Shown here in pieces: positions 9,013-13,778 of a DNA stretch of 13,778 nt. A program made the position numbers and the translations under genes. The notes under the pieces were generated by a model. That model saw only the letters and a program-made list of their open reading frames with translations. It made no database searches and was not told the DNA's origin. Source of the DNA: Funneliformis mosseae (Eukaryota; Glomeromycota; Glomeromycetes; Glomerales; Glomeraceae); the NCBI GenBank assembly GCA_910592005.1, contig CAJVPP010002704.1, forward strand, positions 1 to 13,778, given 5' to 3'. The stretch's first letter is position 1. Each line of letters opens with the position of its first letter.

Positions 9013-9270
9013 GTAAACATATTTTTTATTAGTTTTAGTTTTTTTACAGAAGGGCAACTTTTGACATGTAAATCATGAATCCAAAGCATGGGTGAAATCC
9101 CAGCCCAAGTGGTGGTATAAACAACTCTTGACATGTAAATCATGGATAGAGTATAAGTGAAATCTTAGTTCTACTATGCGCGACTTATTTTTCTTCGCGT
9201 TCCTAAGCTTCTTATAGTAAGTTGAAGCCACAATATACTTATAATGCTAACTTATATTTTTTTTTAAAAG
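9013..9270 (+). other. 258-nt phase-0 intron containing two SINE-like units
   Basis: Donor aag|GTAAAC and acceptor TTTTTTTTTAAAAG join VIKK to VNLKFKDV in phase 0. Its length is about four times that of the other introns in this gene (39-74 nt), and the excess is accounted for by the repeated units at 9055-9171. Confidence 0.6.
9055..9171. repeat. Pair of direct SINE-like repeat units (67-bp offset)
   Basis: Units at 9055-9106 and 9122-9171 share caact-T/C-ttgacatgtaaatcatg, then a short variable part, then atgggtgaaatcccagccc versus ataagtgaaatcttagttc. In the last block all six differences are G-to-A or C-to-T in the second unit. The conserved segments recall a tRNA-related SINE (a GGGTGAAATCCC block with short stem potential), but no complete A/B box pair or cloverleaf can be drawn with confidence. 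Confidence 0.55.
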
Positions 9271-9973
9271 GTTAATCTCAAATTTAAAGATGTGAACTAC
9301 TTACAAACATTCTGAACATCGATAATTAATCAACAAAATCAGATTTGTTGTTTGAATATTCAGGCTTTGTGAAACTTTTAGTGATTCACAATTCTTACAC
9401 AATATTTAATGTCAATTATTAACTTAATAGATATTAGTTAAAGGTATTCTTGATAATAGGGGTCTTCAGTTGGCAAAATTGGTAGGAGAATCTCAGATTT
9501 ATGAAATTGAAGATCTGTATACCGAGAAGCAGACCAGCAGGCAAAATTGAGTTAGTATTTAAAATTGATGTTTTTATTTCTTTCCAAATGTGATCAGTTT
9601 TACGTAGCAAATTTTTTATTTTTTCTTTATAATATCTAGGCCTTATCTCACGCAGAAAATTTTCAAGATCATGAGGATGGAGCTGTGACTAAGAAACCAA
9701 GAAGCAATTCATTATATCGCTCTACAGACATCTACTATTTCCAAGTCTAATGTGATCGAAACAGATTTAAAAGATATGCTTATCGATGCTACCAGTGATG
9801 ATAATGCAGAAGTAATACCAGCAAATGGAGGGAAAAACAAAAGCTTGTGAGCATCTTAAACAAGATTCATAGCTCAGGATTAAAGATTTCTAACTTTGTT
9901 TCTATCCATTATAATGACCAAACTTATTATGTTTTAGAATGAACCTGAACGGCCATGTATACCAGAAGATAAG

Positions 9974-10012
9974 GTAATTTTATTTTTTTCTATCATGTTT
10001 TTATTTTTATAG
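9974..10012 (+). other. 39-nt phase-0 intron
   Basis: Donor gataag|GTAATT and acceptor TTTTTATAG join PERPCIPEDK to SAFSSFGCAQ. Very short introns of this kind fit a compact fungal gene. Confidence 0.75.
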
Positions 10013-10129
10013 TCTGCCTTCTCATCTTTTGGATGTGCACAGATTAGAATCGTCACTTTCAGTGATGAACCCTCCTCAGCAATTTATACACTTCCCAGGC
10101 CTATAGAAGATGAAAACAAATCAGAAGAG

Positions 10130-10195
10130 GTAATGATTCTTTTTTATTATATGTACAGAGGATATTGATTAAGTTTTGGAAATTTCTGGCTTTAG
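10130..10195 (+). other. 66-nt phase-0 intron
   Basis: Donor gaagag|GTAATG and acceptor CTGGCTTTAG join DENKSEE to ESKSEEPV. The sequence ATTGATTAAG inside may hold the branch point. Confidence 0.75.
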
Positions 10196-10260
10196 GAATC
10201 TAAATCTGAGGAACCTGTATCTGAGGAATCTGAATCTGAGGAACTTGTATCTGAAGAATC
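10196..10260 (+). repeat. 30-nt coding tandem repeat (about 2.2 units)
   Basis: The exon repeats a ten-codon unit, ESKSEEPVSE then ESESEELVSE then ESKES. The Pro to Leu difference is a cct/ctt change. It forms a Ser/Glu-rich acidic stretch. Confidence 0.7.
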
Positions 10261-10574
10261 TAAAGAATCGAATGTTGTTGCTGAAGCTCAGGACTACGTA
10301 GATAAGAAAGAGAAAAAGGTGAGTTGTAGAAGTACATTATGTCATTTTGAAAGGTAAACAATTTTATGTAGTTGGGGCCATTCAAGCTGAGCGATACAGG
10401 ATGAACAGAGATTGAAATTGTTTATTTGAAGATGGAGAACAACATCATGTGAAAATTATCAAGTGGAAGGTTTGTAGAAGAAAAGCTTTATAATATTGGA
10501 AAGCAACTGAAATTTGAGCAGTAAGTTTTATGATACAAATTAACCTTGCACACGGCAGAAATATTAATTTAATA

Positions 10575-10745
10575 TAAATATGGAACTTTTGCAATAGAAA
10601 AGAGGAAATGGCTGGAAAAATAAAAATTGAATTAATGCTAAATCTGAACATATTTTGACCTAAAAATCATATTTGGCATATAAAAGTAAAATTGATTTTT
10701 TTCAGCTGTTTCCCCCTTTTCTATTGCAAAGATCCCATATATGGA
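10575..10745. mobile_element. Fold-back (MITE-like) element with arms of about 50-60 bp
   Basis: The arm at about 10575-10635 matches the reverse complement of about 10685-10745: shared core TTTGCAATAGAAAAG, then G/A-variant GGGGAAACAGCTGAAAAA, flanked by atatgg at the outer ends. The loop is about 50 bp. No target duplication is evident. Open frames on both strands here encode the same FLLQ...H-I/W-I pattern only because they read the two arms, and are not genes. Confidence 0.7.
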
Positions 10746-11587
10746 TTAGTTCTGTTCATTCTTTTATCATAAATACTGATTCTGATGAAGTTCCAGCATG
10801 TTTTACCACACCTAAAAAAATAAAGCAATATACACACACACAGCGATCAATGTTAATTTTCCTCTGTTAATTTACTGACCACAAGTCATATAACGTGATA
10901 ACCTAAATAGCATCTGTAACCTGCGTGACAGCTCAAAGTTTAGCATTTGCATTAGTATTTTTTAACATGTATGGATGGTATGAGAGGGTATGAAGATGCA
11001 TCAGAAAAAATAAAATATTAAAATGTTCAACGCATTTACTGATTATTTAGTAATAAACACATTAGAAATTTTTTTTGGCAAAAATGATTGGTATTCTGAA
11101 ACAGAACGCGTAAGTGATTATGCATGTATAATTAGCATCTCAGCCTATCCTACCTTATTCACGGTATCAACACTAGTGAGACGATATTGATTATGTATTG
11201 GCAAAGTAAGAATGTTACTGCGCTACAAGTCATATAACGTTGTGACAGGCTTAGTAGCAATTATGGTATACATAAATATCAATAAAGTTTCGCCCATATA
11301 TTTTTTACATATGTTGGAATGAAATATTTTTTTTTGGCCACTGCAAAAATAAAATTAGAATGCACGTGATTTTTCAGAGTAAATCGCACAGGATATAAGG
11401 ATGAAAATTCTCGACTAGAACCATAAAAAACTTGCTTGACAGCACGTTAACTGCTATGAAGTCCAAGTCATATGGCATTTCAAAAGAGATGTTTCTTTTT
11501 TTGGAGTAGAATGAAACTCAAAGTGTGATGTATTAGATTATTAAAATAATAATGGTGGCTTAGTTATACAGGAATATGGAAAGATTT
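10746..11587. other. Gene-free repeat-bearing stretch
   Basis: No coding signal is visible. The 16-mer ACAAGTCATATAACGT occurs at 10881-10896 and 11225-11240, with a diverged third copy (CCAAGTCATATGGCA) near 11464. GTGACAG/TTGACAG words occur near each. A second copy of AATAAAGTTTCGC lies at 11281-11293. A (CA)n tract sits at about 10831-10841. Probably old transposon debris. Confidence 0.5.
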
Positions 11588-11722
11588 CTAGGAAAATCAG
11601 ATTCTGAGAAATTTTTCACTTAAATTAAAAGCTTAATACATTTTAATCTAATAACATCAAAAATTAAAATGCAATAAAAATCTCAATTTTGTTAAAAAAT
11701 TTCCAGAACCTGATTTTCCTAG
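11588..11722. mobile_element. 135-bp MITE-like palindromic element
   Basis: Terminal inverted repeats of about 32 bp begin CTAGGAAAATCAG at both ends (identical for 13 bp) and continue TTCTG...AAATTTTT with G/A differences. The interior is also partly palindromic (attaaaatgcaataa on the right matches a variant of the left interior), so the whole element can fold. No clear target-site duplication is visible. It carries no gene. Confidence 0.75.
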
Positions 11723-11864
11723 CAATTAACCTATATGATTAGCCAATCATCTCGTGATTTATGATAACTCAGCAGTATCGTGAAACTAGCAGGAACTGGT
11801 AGGATAAAACTCATTATAATCACTAAAAATGCTATAAAACAACTAAATTGCTTATACTCATAAA
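11723..11864. other. Spacer before the 11865 pseudogene
   Basis: AT-rich with no supported feature; it might hold the old promoter of the following gene, but nothing specific is visible. Confidence 0.3.
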
Positions 11865-13048
11865 ATGATTAAAACTAACTACTATAATAGTTTAAATCCT
11901 ATAGTAATGCAGGCGTTAAATAATCTGCAATATAAGTATAGTAATAAAACACCAGAAATGTAGTGTTCTCATATTTGTTATCCATTTAAGAAACTTTTTG
12001 AATATAACCCAAAATACTTCTAAGAATAGATTTATTCAAATGATTGAAAAATCATATAAAGATGGGAATTTAAAGCTAGGAAACGCTCATTTCATATTTA
12101 TTGCATTGTATACGACTCATTGGTGTTTATCTGTAAAAATACCATTAAATGTGCAAATAAATATCTGAATGAATGCATTGCTAAAATAGCCAAAAGGCGT
12201 ATTGCATATTCTAACCCTATACAAAAGAATGTGAAAAAAAGAGAACTAAGTGATAATGAGATTGATGAAATTTATGGTAATATTTATTTTAGATACAGAA
12301 AAAATTCTGAATTTTATTATTCTCGTATTTCAAAAGAAATTAAGAAAAGTGTTGTATATTGATTAATTAATAGTGCAAAAGTTATCCAACAGACTTGGAA
12401 AACTTATAAGTTGAGATCTAAAACTTGGATAAAACAATTTGGAATATAATGAAAAATGATGGTACTTCTGATAGAAAGAAATATTTAGATATACTTTCAA
12501 CTGGTAAAAGGAAAATAAATCCTCTGACTCAAGAAGAATATGATTTGCATACTAATAAATATCTCGATTACATTAAAAAAGCATATAACTAAAATATTAC
12601 TCAAAAATATATTAAAGAATATCTAGCTAAACAAATCATAAAGTACAAGAAATATAAATATTATTATCCTAGTGATTGGGTAGAAAAGAAGAAATACTAG
12701 TTATATATTCGATTAACTACTGTAGCATATATAGTTGCTTTTATAAAATTGTATCAGCAAGATTATAGATTTGTTAGTTATAGTGATTAGACTATTATGC
12801 TAAAATATCTAACAAATCCTAAATATTACTGTACTACTAAAGATAATATCAACATTTATGTATACTTTGTTAAAATTTCAGAATATACATGATATAAATA
12901 TAAAGAAAAAGGCAAATTATATTTATGTAATTTGCTAGAAATTAACATGTTCAAATCTTGTTATATTACTACTTTTGATAAAGGGTTAACTATTATAGAT
13001 TTCTCAGATTTTAACAATAACTGTAAGTATATGCAACGAATTTTTTAA
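11865..13048 (+). pseudogene. Unrecognised single-exon family protein with IQ-like helix; about nine stops and one frameshift
   Basis: From ATG 11865 one frame reads MIKTNYYNSLNPIVMQALNN, then CSHICYPFKKLFEYNPKYF, crosses clustered stops (YF-stop-E-stop-IYSND-stop-KII-stop-RWEF), and becomes an open stretch (12120-12362) with LVFICKNTIKCANKYLNECI, AKIAKRRIAYSNP and NEIDEIYGNIYFRYRK. After TGA it gives SAKVIQQTWKTYKLRSKTW, an IQ-motif-like helix. A single missing T near 12440 shifts the frame. The new frame runs to TAA 13046-13048 through STGKRKINPLTQEEYDLHTN, KYYYPSDWVEKKKY, LTTVAYIVAFIKLYQQDYRF and LYLCNLLEINMFKSCYITTF, with four more stops. All stops fit Gln, Trp or Arg. Basic and Tyr/Lys-rich, with no signal peptide. 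I recall the TWKTYKLR element from many Rhizophagus proteins; the function is unknown to me. Confidence 0.7.
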
Positions 13049-13189
13049 ACTATAGGATTAATACTAAAATAATATATTTCATATTCATGTATAATTATTA
13101 ATAAACCAATCAATTTATTTATTTTTTACTTCACTCACACTGATCGAAATCAAAAAAATTAGATATGCAAAAATCAACCTAAAATTAGC

Positions 13190-13370
13190 CTAAATTTAAC
13201 CTAAATTTGGCAAATTATCAAAATCAACCTAACCGATTGGCATATATCAGAAATCGGTCAAGAATCAGCCAAAATTTGACCTATTTTATTTATAGCTGAT
13301 TGGTATACTTATAGCCGATTGGTATATATCAAAATTTGACCTATCTTATTTATAACTAATTGACATCTGA
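13190..13370. repeat. Short interspersed direct repeats including a 60-bp period
   Basis: AAAATTTGACCTAT-T/C-TTATTTATA at 13271 recurs exactly 60 bp later at 13331, followed by G/A-variant gctgattgg and actaattga. Within the unit, tatagcYgattggtata occurs twice at 21-bp spacing. Just upstream, CCTAAATTT/AACCTAAA words are repeated (13178-13210). Confidence 0.7.
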
Positions 13371-13377
13371 TTAGAAT

Positions 13378-13643
13378 GATAGGGTATTATCATTTCTAAG
13401 GAATGATGCATTTATCGTATCTTAAGTATGATAATTTATCGTTCTTAAAATATAATGGTATTATCGTTCCTTAAGGACGATGGTTTTATCGTTCCTTAGG
13501 GACAATTGTTTTATCATTCCTTAAAGACAATTTTTTATTGTTTCTTAGAGACAATGGTATTATCGTATTTAAGAAACAATAGTTTTATCATTTCTTAGAA
13601 ATGATAGTTTTATCATTCCTAAGATACAATGGTATTATCATTC
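13378..13643. repeat. 25-bp palindromic minisatellite, about 10-11 units
   Basis: The unit is about RATGGTTTTATCGTTCCTTAAGGAC, with unit starts at 13454, 13479, 13504, 13529, 13553, 13578, 13603 and 13628 (period 25, once 24) and more diverged units before 13454. Each unit plus the next three bases forms an inverted repeat around CTTAAG. The unit at 13578 contains ATCATTTCT-T-AGAAATGAT, a perfect 9-bp stem. Differences are chiefly C/T and G/A. Confidence 0.88.
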
Positions 13644-13778
13644 TAATTAACTGAACTTTTAGATTAAACTGATTTGCTAAAATAATATTGATTTAATGTA
13701 CTATTTGAGTTTTTTTCTGATATATAGGAATATTTATATAAATAAGCTTAATTTTTTAACTTTTTAAAAAATAATTTC
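13644..13778. other. AT-rich end of window
   Basis: No open frame or structured element is visible in this stretch. Confidence 0.4.

Larger units (their letters stand above)
8452..10465 (+). pseudogene. Unrecognised multi-exon gene, decayed at both ends, with clean phase-0 exons in the middle
   Basis: Readable exons: 8452-8756 (QKTVSQGNDLNYIPEIKSF, a 1-nt shift near 8510, then LADLIEKVIFTYS and LQKWVAIKSNLRDNQISYIS), then 8831-9012 (LYDYVSNTPSENISYLHFLN, ending LGDKVIKK). 9271-9368 gives VNLKFKDVNYLQTF-stop-T, 9431-9550 gives LVKGILDNRGLQLAKLVGES, and 9640 onward gives SHAENFQDHEDGAVTKKP and, after a shift, SNVIETDLKDMLIDATSDD. The exons 9938-9973, 10013-10129 and 10196-10318 are exact multiples of three with canonical GT/AG sites. 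The last is acidic with a repeated SEEPVSEESESEEL block. After a frameshift at about 10320 comes EVHYVILKGKQFYVVGAIQA, then ERYRMNRD-stop-NCLFEDG and EQHHVKIIKWK, a compact beta-rich segment resembling a small chromatin-reader or barrel domain only in general look. Internal stops fit Gln or Trp. No family is recognised; an acidic, possibly nuclear protein is a guess. Whether it is dead or a mis-assembled live gene cannot be decided here. Confidence 0.6.

Noticed and set aside
9055..9171. Two tRNA genes
   Set aside because: The GGGTGAAATCCC block hints at a T-arm, but no acceptor stem, D-arm or proper 7-nt anticodon loop could be drawn in either orientation.
10445..10870. Two small open frames (10445-10651 minus, 10673-10870 plus)
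   Set aside because: Their similarity to each other is explained by the inverted arms of the fold-back element.
1634..13048. A variant genetic code with TGA (or TAG/TAA) read as an amino acid
   Set aside because: TGA falls at both Trp and Arg positions, and TAA and TAG also occur at Gln, Trp and Arg positions. Frameshifts exist in most remnants. No single reassignment fits, while C-to-T/G-to-A decay does.
13378..13643. CRISPR-like array
   Set aside because: The unit is a continuous tandem repeat with no unique spacers, in eukaryotic-looking DNA.

Overview
The window is strongly AT-rich eukaryotic DNA, full of short spliceosomal introns (39-113 nt, mostly GTGAGT/GTAA donors and T-rich or TATAG acceptors). 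It carries broken copies of gene families that I associate with arbuscular mycorrhizal fungi (Glomeromycotina, Rhizophagus-like). Those families are a BED-finger hAT transposase, an AMN1-type LRR protein, a coiled-coil family with a KTQKAVKIYKLFEKVG core, and a family with a VIQQTWKTYKLRSKTW element. The organism assignment rests on recalled family resemblance, not on a search. I found no gene that reads intact from start to stop, and no rRNA, tRNA or CRISPR. The region looks like a repeat-rich graveyard of genes and transposons.

Layout. 265-1166 (+) is a broken CAP-Gly protein gene fragment, resembling the N-terminus of dynactin p150/CLIP. 1634-4236 (-) is a complete five-exon hAT transposase gene in which all exon frames still join (769 codons) but 16 stops interrupt it. 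4335-4468 is a cluster of GGAC/GTCC repeats with a possible hAT terminus. 4471-5037 (+) is a 5'-truncated LRR gene abutting that terminus. 5149-5851 (-) and 5892-6302 (+) are divergent remnants. 6366-7992 (+) is a coiled-coil/acidic family pseudogene. 8452-10465 (+) is a decayed, unrecognised spliced gene with three clean phase-0 exons; one of its introns holds a pair of SINE-like units. 10575-10745 and 11588-11722 are fold-back (MITE-like) elements. 11865-13048 (+) is another family pseudogene. 13190-13650 is repeat DNA ending in a 25-bp palindromic minisatellite.

The main theme is the way the genes died. In at least five unrelated reading frames on both strands, nearly all internal stops lie where Trp (TGG), Arg (CGA) or Gln (CAA/CAG) is expected or plausible, so each can arise by C-to-T or G-to-A change. 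In the hAT gene no indel accompanies them. Copies of small repeats also differ mainly by C/T and G/A. This is what cytosine-directed mutation (RIP-like, or methylation followed by deamination) of repeated DNA would leave.
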